Numbered from the stretch's first letter, positions 6,245 to 13,642 are shown. The stretch: DNA of 14,021 nucleotides from an uncultured Allofournierella sp. (GCA_944382705.1 CALWNE010000035.1:1-14021), one strand, 5' to 3'. Numbers and translations: made by a program. The notes: generated from the letters alone by a model not told the origin.

Positions 6245-7360
6245 TTACTGAGCATCTTGGCTGTCCGGTCCGGCGGGGCTGGTCTGCCGGTCCACCTGGC
6301 GGTATATCTCCAGTGCATCCAACACATGATAGGGGGGTGTTGCTGCCGAGCCCTGGGCTTGTGCGGTAATAAGCAGGTATTCCCGCCCATTGATTTGCGC
6401 TAAGCTTGCAAGGCACAGGCCTGCCTGGTCTGTAAAACCGGTCTTTCCGCCCAAAATAGCTCCGCCGGGCAGCTGTCCCGTTTCTCCCTGCTGCGCCAAA
6501 AAACGAAAGAGGGTGCTATACAGGGTAAGCCCCTGGGGGTGTGCGCTGGTGGGGGCTGTGGTGTACTGGCTGCTGGTAAAAACAGTGCGGAATTCCGGCT
6601 GCTGCAAAGCGTACCGGGCCAGCAGGGCCAAATCCTCCAATGTGCTGGTGTGCTGTGGCTGGTGCAGCCCCGTTGTGTTCACAAAATGGCTGTGGGTCAT
6701 GCCCAGCCGTTGTGCGGTGTGATTCATGCGCTCCACAAACGCTTCTTCCGAACCATCCAACTGCCGGGCCAAGGCTACACAGCACTCTGCTCCCGAGGGC
6801 AGCATCATGCCATACAGCAGGTCTCGCCGTGTAACCGGCTCTCCTGCCCAGAAGCCTGCCATGGAAGCCTGCTGGGCATACAGCTCTGCAAATATATCCT
6901 GGGGCATATCCACCTCATCCTCCAGGGAACCATCCGTTTCCAGCACTGTGAGTGCGGTGAGCATTTTGGTAAGTGAAGCAGGATAGATGGTTTCGTCGCT
7001 GCCCTGGCTGGCCAGAACCTGGCCTGTTTTCAGATCCATCAGCAGCAGCTTTTGGCTGTACAGGCTGCTGGTGTCCAGCTGGATGGAAGGCGGTGCCGGG
7101 GTTGGGCTTGGCGTGGGGGTTGGCGTGGAGGTGGGTACAGGCGAAGCAGTAGGCGAGGGGCTGGGCATCACCTGGGCCCACAAACTGCTGCCCCAGCCTG
7201 CGGCTGATGTTCCCTTGGAGCCCAGCGGGCCTTGCAAAGCCACTGCGGCCAGGCAACTAAAAAGCAGCGTTGCCAGCACCAACACCCTTCTGCGCTTTTT
7301 GCGCCGCACCTTTGCACGCTGCGCCTGTTTGCGTGCCAGCCGCCGTTTTTGATTATCCAT
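6245..7360 (-). CDS. Membrane-anchored D-alanyl-D-alanine carboxypeptidase-like protein (peptidase S11)
   Basis: A 371-residue protein. Residues 1-25 are extremely Lys/Arg rich, 26-43 form one membrane segment, 66-91 are a Pro/Ser/Thr linker, and about 95-345 are an S11 penicillin-binding catalytic domain that trims pentapeptide stems outside the membrane. Motif 1 is Ser129-Leu-Thr-Lys132 and motif 3 is Lys306-Thr-Gly308. Motif 2, normally Ser-x-Asn, reads Ser189-Gly-Ala191-Glu. The C-terminal PBP5-type beta domain and amphipathic anchor seem absent, so the N-terminal segment is probably the anchor. ATG at 7360 has GGAAGGA about 8 bases upstream. It lies before the CPBP protease on the same strand with a 117-base gap and no hairpin terminator seen between them. 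Confidence 0.88.
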   Translation of the reverse strand: MDNQKRRLARKQAQRAKVRRKKRRRVLVLATLLFSCLAAVALQGPLGSKGTSAAGWGSSLWAQVMPSPSPTASPVPTSTPTPTPSPTPAPPSIQLDTSSLYSQKLLLMDLKTGQVLASQGSDETIYPASLTKMLTALTVLETDGSLEDEVDMPQDIFAELYAQQASMAGFWAGEPVTRRDLLYGMMLPSGAECCVALARQLDGSEEAFVERMNHTAQRLGMTHSHFVNTTGLHQPQHTSTLEDLALLARYALQQPEFRTVFTSSQYTTAPTSAHPQGLTLYSTLFRFLAQQGETGQLPGGAILGGKTGFTDQAGLCLASLAQINGREYLLITAQAQGSAATPPYHVLDALEIYRQVDRQTSPAGPDSQDAQ

Positions 7361-7469
7361 TCAATCATCCTTCCTGTGCCGGGAATTTTGTTCCATGGTA
7401 TAAACGATGAATGGCCCGGCTATATTTCATTTCATCCAGCTTGCAGGCTGGGAGATTTTTGCTCTTTCC

Positions 7470-7498
7470 TCGACTTTGCGCTCTCAGCGTGCTATACT
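7470..7498 (+). promoter_or_regulatory. Promoter for mutY
   Basis: TCGACT (7470-7475), 17-base spacer, TATACT (7493-7498) with an extended TG at 7490-7491. Transcription would start about 33 bases before the ATG at 7539. It lies inside the reading frame that extends upstream of MutY, supporting the shorter start. Confidence 0.65.
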
Positions 7499-7538
7499 GG
7501 GGAGAAACTGCACACACCCACAAGGAGGAACTCTGCCC

Positions 7539-8606
7539 ATGCCCGGCCTTGCCCCCATTGCGCCAGCCCTGCTGGACTGGTTTTATCAAAACGCCCGTAC
7601 CCTGCCCTTTCGGCAGGACCCCACCCCCTACCACATCTGGGTAAGCGAGATTATGCTTCAGCAAACCCGTGTGGCCGCTGCGCTGGACTACTATCACCGC
7701 TGGATGGAGCAGCTGCCCACCATTCAGGACCTGGCCCAGTGCCCGGAAGAAAAACTCCACAAGCTGTGGGAGGGCCTTGGCTACTACAACCGGGTGCGCA
7801 ACCTGCAAAAAGCCGCCCAGATTGTTTGCCAGGAGTATGGCGGCCAGCTGCCTGCCGATTACGACCTGCTGCGCAAGCTGCCCGGCATTGGAGAGTACAC
7901 CGCCGGGGCCATTGGCTCCATCGCCTTTCATCTGCCTGTGCCTGCCGTGGACGGCAATGTGCTGCGGGTGTTCAGCCGCCTGTACAACGACGACCGGGAC
8001 ATTATGGACACCAAAACCAAACGGGCTTTTTCCCAGTGGGTAATGGAGCACCAGCCCCCCGAAACACCGGGCGATTACAACGAGGCCCTTATGGAGCTGG
8101 GTGCGCTGGTCTGTCTGCCTGGGGGCGAGCCCCTGTGCGGTCAGTGCCCTTTGGCCCATCTGTGCCGGGCCAGGGCGGCAGGCACCCAGCTGGAGCTGCC
8201 GGTAAAAAAAGCCGCCAAAGCACGGCGCACCCAATCGGTTACGGTATTTTTGGTGCGCAGCAGCCAGGGCTTTTTGTTGCAGCAGCGGCCCCGCCGGGGG
8301 CTTTTGGCCGGGCTTTGGCAGCCCCTTTTGGCCGAACAGCCCCTGGATGCCGCCCAGGCGCAGCAGTGGCTGGCAGACCTGGGGCTTAAAGCACAGCTGG
8401 GCCAGCCACTGCCTGCAGCCAAGCATATTTTCAGCCACATTGAGTGGCAGATGAGCGGCTGGATGGTACAGGCCCAGCCCGGCCCGGCCCCCAAGGGCTG
8501 CCGGTGGGTGACCTCCCAGCAGCTGGAGCAGGAGTATACCCTGCCCGGTGCATTCAAGGCCTACCGGGCTTTGCTGGGGCTTGCTGCGGAAATCTTTGCA
8601 AAATAA
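7539..8606 (+). CDS. mutY: Adenine DNA glycosylase MutY
   Basis: A 355-residue A/G-specific glycosylase that removes adenine mispaired with 8-oxoguanine. Visible marks: catalytic Glu37 in VSEIMLQQT, helix-hairpin-helix LRKLPGIGEYTAGAIG at 111-126, catalytic Asp138 in PAVDGN, and the [4Fe-4S] cysteines Cys192, Cys200, Cys203 and Cys209. The C-terminal NUDIX-like domain (about 232-345) recognises 8-oxoG and holds the FSH loop at 298-300. The first cysteine gap is seven residues rather than the six of E. coli MutY. AAGGAGG at 7522-7528 lies 10 bases before the chosen ATG; an in-frame ATG 44 codons earlier lies upstream of the promoter and is rejected. Normal length for the family, and apparently monocistronic. 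Confidence 0.96.
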   Translation: MPGLAPIAPALLDWFYQNARTLPFRQDPTPYHIWVSEIMLQQTRVAAALDYYHRWMEQLPTIQDLAQCPEEKLHKLWEGLGYYNRVRNLQKAAQIVCQEYGGQLPADYDLLRKLPGIGEYTAGAIGSIAFHLPVPAVDGNVLRVFSRLYNDDRDIMDTKTKRAFSQWVMEHQPPETPGDYNEALMELGALVCLPGGEPLCGQCPLAHLCRARAAGTQLELPVKKAAKARRTQSVTVFLVRSSQGFLLQQRPRRGLLAGLWQPLLAEQPLDAAQAQQWLADLGLKAQLGQPLPAAKHIFSHIEWQMSGWMVQAQPGPAPKGCRWVTSQQLEQEYTLPGAFKAYRALLGLAAEIFAK

Positions 8607-8609
8607 GCA

Positions 8610-8638
8610 TTGTATTCCTACCCCTTGCAGGATATAAT
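8610..8638 (+). promoter_or_regulatory. Promoter for the small acidic membrane protein
   Basis: TTGTAT (8610-8615), 17-base spacer, perfect TATAAT (8633-8638), beginning only 4 bases after the mutY stop. The leader would be about 57 bases long. Confidence 0.6.
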
Positions 8639-8701
8639 AAAGTCAGACCCGTAAATGATCGCAGGCGCGCCAACGCTGCCCCTGCAAAGGAGGATTTTGT
8701 T

Positions 8702-8932
8702 ATGAAGCATTCTACCCTCGTTGCTATTCTGTTGTTCCTGGCCGCTGCCGTGGGCGCACTCACCGCAGCCTGGCTGTATATCCGCCGTCGTGAAAAGGAG
8801 CTGGACGAGTACGAGCAGCTGCTGTTCAGCGATGAGTTCGACGAAGAGGACGAGCCTGTCAGCGCCGAAGAAGCCGCTCCTGCTCCGGACTATGTTGTGG
8901 AAGCCGACACCGAGGCTGAAGACGAAGAATAA
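8702..8932 (+). CDS. Small single-pass membrane protein with acidic tail
   Basis: A 76-residue protein of unknown function. Residues 5-25 are one membrane helix, followed by the basic stop-transfer YIRRREK, then a tail of about 45 residues in which roughly half are Asp or Glu. The positive patch after the helix suggests the N-terminus is outside and the acidic tail is in the cytoplasm. AAAGGAGG at 8686-8693 lies 8 bases before the ATG, a near-ideal site. It has its own promoter and terminator, so it is very likely a real, well expressed gene rather than a chance frame. No domain or enzyme motif is visible. Confidence 0.85.
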   Translation: MKHSTLVAILLFLAAAVGALTAAWLYIRRREKELDEYEQLLFSDEFDEEDEPVSAEEAAPAPDYVVEADTEAEDEE

Positions 8933-8934
8933 GC

Positions 8935-8967
8935 AAAAAGACCTGGCCCGGTGCCAGGTCTTTTTTT
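8935..8967 (+). terminator. Terminator after the small membrane protein gene
   Basis: 13-bp stem (AAAAAGACCTGGC with its complement) around a 5-base loop, followed by a run of seven T in total on the plus strand. The A-run on the other side makes it usable also for the convergent oxidase gene that stops at 8993. Confidence 0.92.
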
Positions 8968-8992
8968 ATTGCTGGATGCTATAGCATGGGGG

Positions 8993-10021
8993 TTACAGCG
9001 TTTTTTGCCCAAACACCAGATGGGGGCCAATTTCCGCCAGGCTGTGCACGCCGCACATGGCCATGGTGTCCTGCAACTCGGTGCGGAGTTTTTCGGTGAG
9101 CACCGCCACACCCTCTGCCCCGCCGCCATATACGGCGGTTACATAGGGCCGGGCCAGCATGACTGCATCCGCCCCAAGGGCCAGTGCCTTGCACACATCC
9201 ACACCACTGCGGATGCCTCCATCCACCAAAATCATCAGTTTGCCTTTTACGGCTTTTGCAATTTGCGGCAGTACCCAGGCGGTGGGGGGCACACCATCCT
9301 GCACACGGCCACCGTGGTTGGATACCACAATGCCCGCCGCTCCTGCCTCCAAAGCTTTCTGTGCTCCCTGCACCGTCATAACCCCCTTTACAATAAAGGG
9401 CAAACCGGCCTGCCGGACGATTTCCGCCAGCTCCTGGGTGGTTTTGCTGCCTGCGGGCGGGGTCTTGCCTTTTAAAAAAGGCAGACCGGCAGCGTCGATG
9501 TCCATGGCAACCGCCGGGGCACCGCTGGCCCGAACAACGGCCAGCTTTTGGGCCAGGGTGTCCGCATCCCAGGGTTTTACGGTGGGAATGCCCCGTCCCT
9601 GGGCGTTGCGGATGGCATCTGCCGCTGCATCAAACACCGCCGGGTCAATGCCATCGCCGGTAAAGGCGGCAATGCCTGCCTGGGCACAGGCGGGCACCAG
9701 AATGTTGTTATACTCCAGGTCGGTGAACCGATCGCCATAATGGAGCTTCACCGCCCCCACCGGTGCTGCAAACACCGGCAGCGAGTAGGTTTGGCCAAAA
9801 AACGAAAAGCTGGTATCCACCGGTTTGTTTTCACAGATGGTGTCCATGTTCAGGTACACCTGCTGCCATGCTTCGTAGTTTTTGGCCGCCACCGTACCGG
9901 TACCTTTTGCGCCGGGGCCCGGCATACTGGCACCGCAAGCCTTGCCGTTGCACACAGGGCACACTTTGCAATAAGGGCCGCTGCACTGGCGGGCCTGCTC
10001 CAATACCTGCTGATAGGTCAT
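8993..10021 (-). CDS. FMN-dependent alpha-hydroxy-acid oxidase/dehydrogenase-like enzyme
   Basis: A 342-residue TIM-barrel flavoenzyme of the LldD/lactate-oxidase/glycolate-oxidase family. Conserved parts are AAPVGA (85-90), the flavin-contacting Lys in FIVKGVMT (Lys212), SNHGGR (234-239) with catalytic His236 and Arg239, and DGGIRSG (267-273) with ALALGAD. The family oxidises 2-hydroxy acids such as lactate. The N-terminus is unusual: five Cys at 13, 18, 21, 24 and 29 (C-x4-C-x2-C-x2-C-x4-C) replace the usual leading helix and the FDY-x-x-GGA region. Start chosen at 10021, with AAGGGAGG 8 bases upstream; the frame runs 23 codons further, but a perfect promoter lies there. An anaerobe would need an acceptor other than oxygen, and the Cys cluster may matter for that. 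Substrate unknown. Confidence 0.87.
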   Translation of the reverse strand: MTYQQVLEQARQCSGPYCKVCPVCNGKACGASMPGPGAKGTGTVAAKNYEAWQQVYLNMDTICENKPVDTSFSFFGQTYSLPVFAAPVGAVKLHYGDRFTDLEYNNILVPACAQAGIAAFTGDGIDPAVFDAAADAIRNAQGRGIPTVKPWDADTLAQKLAVVRASGAPAVAMDIDAAGLPFLKGKTPPAGSKTTQELAEIVRQAGLPFIVKGVMTVQGAQKALEAGAAGIVVSNHGGRVQDGVPPTAWVLPQIAKAVKGKLMILVDGGIRSGVDVCKALALGADAVMLARPYVTAVYGGGAEGVAVLTEKLRTELQDTMAMCGVHSLAEIGPHLVFGQKTL

Positions 10022-10061
10022 ACAGATTCCTCCCTTGATTGGTTCGTTCTCTTTATTGGCT

Positions 10062-10090
10062 ATCATAGACCCCTTGGTTGTGTCTGTCAA
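10062..10090 (-). promoter_or_regulatory. Promoter for the alpha-hydroxy-acid oxidase-like gene
   Basis: On the minus strand perfect TTGACA (10085-10090), 17-base spacer, TATGAT (10062-10067). Its -35 is 16 bases from the -35 of the divergent gene, so the two promoters are back to back and could be co-regulated or compete. Confidence 0.75.
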
Positions 10091-10106
10091 GGCGGCAATC
10101 CCCCTT

Positions 10107-10135
10107 TTGCGTACCGGGTCGAACTGTGTTACAAT
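10107..10135 (+). promoter_or_regulatory. Promoter for the pseudo-M23 membrane protein gene
   Basis: TTGCGT (10107-10112), 17-base spacer, TACAAT (10130-10135), with extended TG at 10127-10128. Leader about 55 bases. Confidence 0.6.
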
Positions 10136-10196
10136 AAGGCAAATACAGGGGTCTGCTGTGTTTGCTGCGGCCCCCTTTGCAGGGAGGTATTACCCC

Positions 10197-11447
10197 ATGA
10201 AGCGTTTTTTTGCCTGGATTTTGATGGTGGTACTGTTCACCGGCTTGCTGGTGGGCGGCACTCTGGGCTTTTTTTACTGGCAGGCGGACGAAAGCCATCT
10301 GCCCGATTCTCAAATTACCCTGGCAGGCCAGACCCTGAGCCAGCCGGTGGGCTACAGCTGGCGGCTGCCGGTGTTTGGCGGTGCTTTGTGGCGCACCCAC
10401 AGCCTAAGCCCCGGCCAGGCCATCCAGACGCTGGAGCCTATCTTGCAGGACTCTGCACCACTGGAGCTGCCCCAGGGCCTAAACCTGGAGGACAGCCAGC
10501 TCACCCTCACCACCCAGGACGGCCAGAAGGTCTTTGAAGGCGATGGCCTTGAGTGGAACCAGTTCCGTTTTGGGGCAAACGGCAGCTACCTGCTTACTAT
10601 TGTGGCAGCCAACGAGGGGTACGAACAGGGCAAGGCCGATGCGCAGGGCTGGTATCAGTACCAGTGCCGGTTTACGGTGCAGGCCCCTGCGCTGCTCACC
10701 CTGTCCGCCTCCTCCATTGCCCAGGGGGACAGCCTGGCGGTGTATGTTTCCGGCGTGCTGGACCAAACCCAGACGCCAGTGGGCGAAAGTGATTTGGGCA
10801 GCATCTGGTTTACCCCGGTGTCCGGCGGATGGGTGGGTTATCTGGGAGCTTCCTACAACACCCCCGGCGGCAGCCACACCATTACCGTGACCGTAGGCCA
10901 GCAGCAGCTCACCGCCACGGTGGAGGTAACGGCCAGCAGCTATGGCACTACCACCACCCAGCCGGACAGCTCCACCGCCCAGGCCAACGAGCAGTTCTTT
11001 AACACCATGTACGGCCTGTACACCCAGGGCAGCAGCGAAAAATACTGGAGCGGCGGCTTTACTGCCCCGGTGGAGGGCACTGTCTACCAGCCCTATGGGG
11101 CCAAGCTTACCCTGCCGGACGGCAGCTCTGGGGGCCAGTCCGCCAGTGTTACCTACATGGCTGCCCTCCATGCGCCGGTCAAGGTCCCTGCCCCCGGTAA
11201 AGTAGTGCTGGCAAAGCAGCTGGAACTGACCGGCAACACGGTGGTCATTGACCATGGTTGTGGGGTTAAAAGCTATCTGTTTTATCTGGACAGTCTGAGT
11301 GTACAGCAGGGCCAGCAGGTGGAACAGGGCCAGCAGCTGGGCCAGTGCGACAAGCTGGTAACCTGGGAGGTGCGCATTGGCAACAAAACCATCGACCCTG
11401 CCAAACTGCTGAAAACCAGCGGCGGCCTGTTTTACCAGCCCCGTTAA
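10197..11447 (+). CDS. Membrane-anchored protein with degenerate M23/LytM-like C-terminal domain
   Basis: A 416-residue protein. Residues 5-27 are a membrane segment or uncleaved signal anchor; about 35-250 are extracellular beta-rich, Ig-like sequence; a Thr/Ser/Gln linker lies near 250-262; and about 286-404 look like an M23 (LytM) lysostaphin fold. The fold is suggested by HAPVKVPAPGKVVLA, GNTVVIDHGCGVKSYLFYLDSLSVQQGQQVEQGQ-type spacing and the WEVRIGNKTIDP end. The HxxxD zinc motif is gone, the catalytic YxHL reads FYLD, and the HLHFEV motif reads LVTWEV, so no metal site remains. Such dead LytM domains act as regulators of cell-wall hydrolases in other bacteria. Start at 10197 with AGGGAGG 9 bases upstream; 54 upstream codons in frame cross the promoter and are rejected. 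Confidence 0.8.
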   Translation: MKRFFAWILMVVLFTGLLVGGTLGFFYWQADESHLPDSQITLAGQTLSQPVGYSWRLPVFGGALWRTHSLSPGQAIQTLEPILQDSAPLELPQGLNLEDSQLTLTTQDGQKVFEGDGLEWNQFRFGANGSYLLTIVAANEGYEQGKADAQGWYQYQCRFTVQAPALLTLSASSIAQGDSLAVYVSGVLDQTQTPVGESDLGSIWFTPVSGGWVGYLGASYNTPGGSHTITVTVGQQQLTATVEVTASSYGTTTTQPDSSTAQANEQFFNTMYGLYTQGSSEKYWSGGFTAPVEGTVYQPYGAKLTLPDGSSGGQSASVTYMAALHAPVKVPAPGKVVLAKQLELTGNTVVIDHGCGVKSYLFYLDSLSVQQGQQVEQGQQLGQCDKLVTWEVRIGNKTIDPAKLLKTSGGLFYQPR

Positions 11448-11488
11448 AACCCCTCTGCCTTATTTTTAAGACCCATGGCAACAAGCAG

Positions 11489-11527
11489 CCCCCAGCCGGT
11501 ACCGGCTGGGGGTTTGATTTTTTGTTT
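11489..11527 (+). terminator. Terminator after the pseudo-M23 gene
   Basis: Perfect 24-base palindrome (11489-11512, CCCCCAGCCGG arms) followed by TTTGATTTTTTG on the plus strand. It lies between convergent genes; on the minus strand the following bases are not T-rich, so it mainly serves the plus-strand gene. Confidence 0.88.
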
Positions 11528-11533
11528 GCGCTG

Positions 11534-13558
11534 TCAGACTTGCACACCTTGGGGCTGCTCCAGCTCAAAGTCCTGGGGCAGCAGCAATTCCAAAGGTGCC
11601 TGAGTCTGCACCATCAGGCGGCGGCTCTGGTTCAGGATGGCCTGTTCCAGCGTGTTGCGGGCCAGGCGGCCATTGCCCTGCTCCCTGGCGTTTGTCTGCT
11701 GGGCGGCGGTGTAATAGGCAGTGAGCGGCTGCTGACAGTCCGCCGAAAGCTGATAGCCCCGGGCGGTGGCCAGCTGGCAGGTGATTTGCCACAGCTGAGG
11801 GCCTGTGTAGTCCGGAAATTCAATTTGATTGGGAAAGCGGGAACGCAGCCCGCTGTTGGCCTGCAAAAAGTCCTGCATCTCCTTGGTATAGCCGGCCAGA
11901 ATCACCACCAGGTCTTCCCGGTGGTCCTCCATGCCCTTTACCAGGGTGTCGATGGCTTCCAGCCCAAAGGTATCCTGCTGGCCCCGGTAGAGGGAATAGG
12001 CTTCGTCAATGAACAGCACGCCCCCCAACGCCGATTGAATCACCTGCTGGGTGAGGGGGGCCGTATGGCCCACATACCGGCCCACTAAGTCTGCACGGCT
12101 TACCTCCACCAGCTGCCCGCTGCTGAGGGCGCCCATGGCTTTCAGGTACTGGCCCACCAGCCGGGCAATGGTGGTTTTGCCGGTGCCGGGGTTGCCGGTA
12201 AAAATCATATGCATGGAAACCCCCTGGGCTTTTAGCCCCTGGGCGGCCCGGCGCTGCTGCACCTGCACATTCTGGTAAAGGCTGCGTACATACTCCTTCA
12301 CCGGTTCCAGCCCCACCAGTGCCTCCAGCTGCTGCTGGGCCTGCTGTAAATCCCCGGTGTAGGGCTGACGCAGCAGCCCCAGCAAATCCACCGGCTGGGC
12401 ATCGCCCTGCTTGAGAACCACCCGCCCCTGCTGGGCGGTAAGCACCAGCGGCTGCTGGATTGGCTGCTCCTGCTGCAAACGGTATTCCGCCAAAGCCCGG
12501 CGGCAGCGGGTGCAAAACTCCCCAATGGGCAGTGCACCCCGGCCCGGCGTGGCCTGGGCGGCTGCCAGGTCCCTGAGGGCGGCATCCATCTCCACCGTCC
12601 AGCCCAGCTGCTGCTGGGCATACCGGGCCAGCTGGTTAAGCTGCTGGGCGGCAATGGCGGTGAGGGTTTGGGCTTCAAAGGGCTTGCTTTGGCACACATC
12701 CCCCAGGGCACTTACTGCCTGAGCCCCCAGTCCTGCCGCAAGGCTTTGGGGGCCATGAGCACCCACAAACACCAGATACTTGCCCGGTGCGCTCAGGTGG
12801 CTTACCACCCCCGGAGCCAGAGCAGTGCCGGTTTCCACCAGCACCCCTTTTTGCACCAAGTACCGGTTATTAAGGGGCGCTTTGCCGGTTTGCACCAGCT
12901 GGCCCAGCGTGTGCAAAAAGGCCGGGTGGCAGCCCTGCCAGCCCTCCAGCAGCAGCACTGCAGCCGGGGATTGGAGGGCAGCGTACAAATCCTGCAAAAA
13001 GAGTTTTTCCTGGACCGGGCCGGGGTATCGGTTCAGCTCCAGCCGGGCCAGTTCATCGCTGGGCAGCAGCCCCCGGCGGGCCAGCTGCGCCGTAATGGTT
13101 TGCAGGGCCAGGTGCTTGCCCGTACCCAGAGGGCCGTGTACCAGCAGACTGCCCCGCATCTCGGTGGCGGGGGTGCCCAACACAAAGGGCCGCTTGAAGG
13201 CAATCACCAGCTGGCGCACCAGTTCCGGCTGACCCAGCACCTGCTGCTCCACCGCCTGTTCCAAACCCTGGAAAGCTTCCAGACTGGCGGCAGAGTGGAC
13301 GGGCGGCGGGACCGGCTTGGCCGCAGCCTGCCCCGGCAGCAGCAGGCCGTCCTGTTCCATGCTTTGGGTCAGCTGACTGCCCAGCTGTGCAATCTCCTGG
13401 GCCTGGCGGCGCAGCTCCTGTTCCAGTGCCTGCTGGCTGTCGGCTGGGGTGGCAGCATCCGGGCTTTGCTGGGGCTGGGCTTGGCTCTGCCCGGCCCGAA
13501 ACCGGCCCTGACTGCCAAACACCCCGTTCATCAGGCTTTCCCAATCGTTTGCGGCCAT
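11534..13558 (-). CDS. Two-module AAA+ ATPase, CbbX/SpoVK-like
   Basis: A 674-residue cytoplasmic protein. Residues 1-90 are Gln/Pro/Ala rich and probably disordered. About 95-350 form a ClpB-like AAA+ module with Walker A GPLGTGKH (142-149) but a poor Walker B (VLLLEG, 201-206, no DE pair). About 410-660 form a CbbX/SpoVK-type module: Walker A GNPGTGKT (455-462), pore-loop YVGHTA (495-500), Walker B VLFIDEA (514-520), AGYT (555-558), arginine-finger region GLRSRF (570-575) and sensor-2 GNGR (628-631). CbbX-like proteins remodel protein partners by threading; SpoVK and type VII secretion EccA are relatives. Neighbours give no partner. By hand count about 90 residues (13%) are Gln. AAAGGAGG lies 9 bases before the ATG at 13558. 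The exact role is unknown. Confidence 0.88.
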   Translation of the reverse strand: MAANDWESLMNGVFGSQGRFRAGQSQAQPQQSPDAATPADSQQALEQELRRQAQEIAQLGSQLTQSMEQDGLLLPGQAAAKPVPPPVHSAASLEAFQGLEQAVEQQVLGQPELVRQLVIAFKRPFVLGTPATEMRGSLLVHGPLGTGKHLALQTITAQLARRGLLPSDELARLELNRYPGPVQEKLFLQDLYAALQSPAAVLLLEGWQGCHPAFLHTLGQLVQTGKAPLNNRYLVQKGVLVETGTALAPGVVSHLSAPGKYLVFVGAHGPQSLAAGLGAQAVSALGDVCQSKPFEAQTLTAIAAQQLNQLARYAQQQLGWTVEMDAALRDLAAAQATPGRGALPIGEFCTRCRRALAEYRLQQEQPIQQPLVLTAQQGRVVLKQGDAQPVDLLGLLRQPYTGDLQQAQQQLEALVGLEPVKEYVRSLYQNVQVQQRRAAQGLKAQGVSMHMIFTGNPGTGKTTIARLVGQYLKAMGALSSGQLVEVSRADLVGRYVGHTAPLTQQVIQSALGGVLFIDEAYSLYRGQQDTFGLEAIDTLVKGMEDHREDLVVILAGYTKEMQDFLQANSGLRSRFPNQIEFPDYTGPQLWQITCQLATARGYQLSADCQQPLTAYYTAAQQTNAREQGNGRLARNTLEQAILNQSRRLMVQTQAPLELLLPQDFELEQPQGVQV

Positions 13559-13598
13559 GGCTGTATTCCTCCTTTAAATGGCTGATTCGCTTTTGCTT

Positions 13599-13607
13599 AT
13601 TGTACCA
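13599..13607 (-). promoter_or_regulatory. Extended -10 promoter for the AAA+ ATPase gene
   Basis: Minus-strand TGGTACAAT with the TG one base before TACAAT; about 41 bases lie between the -10 and the ATG. No convincing -35 at 16-18 bases. The element shares TGTGGTACA with the glpK promoter at 3724-3734. Confidence 0.5.
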
Positions 13608-13642
13608 CATTCTGGCTCAATATGCGCCGGGCTGCGGCAGCT

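Noticed and set aside
7407..7538. A 44-codon N-terminal extension of MutY
   Set aside because: It contains the mutY promoter and lacks a ribosome binding site; MutY homology begins after the ATG at 7539.
7365..8438. A 357-codon minus-strand frame antisense to mutY
   Set aside because: The plus strand has all MutY catalytic and cluster residues; the antisense product is repetitive and unrecognisable.
10035..10196. A 54-codon extension of the pseudo-M23 protein
   Set aside because: It runs through both divergent promoters, while the later ATG has an AGGGAGG site followed by an ideal membrane anchor.
10479..11255. A 258-codon minus-strand frame antisense to the pseudo-M23 gene
   Set aside because: No ribosome binding site and no domain; the plus strand has signal anchor, promoter, ribosome binding site and terminator.
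12050..13500. Frequent CAGCAG/CTGCTG runs that look like a repeat array
   Set aside because: They are codons for Gln and Leu in the Gln-rich AAA+ protein, with irregular spacing and no fixed repeat unit; not a CRISPR array or satellite.
12668..13585. A 305-codon plus-strand frame antisense to the AAA+ gene
   Set aside because: No promoter or ribosome binding site, and the product is Gln/Leu/Gly-rich complement of Gln/Leu-rich coding sequence.
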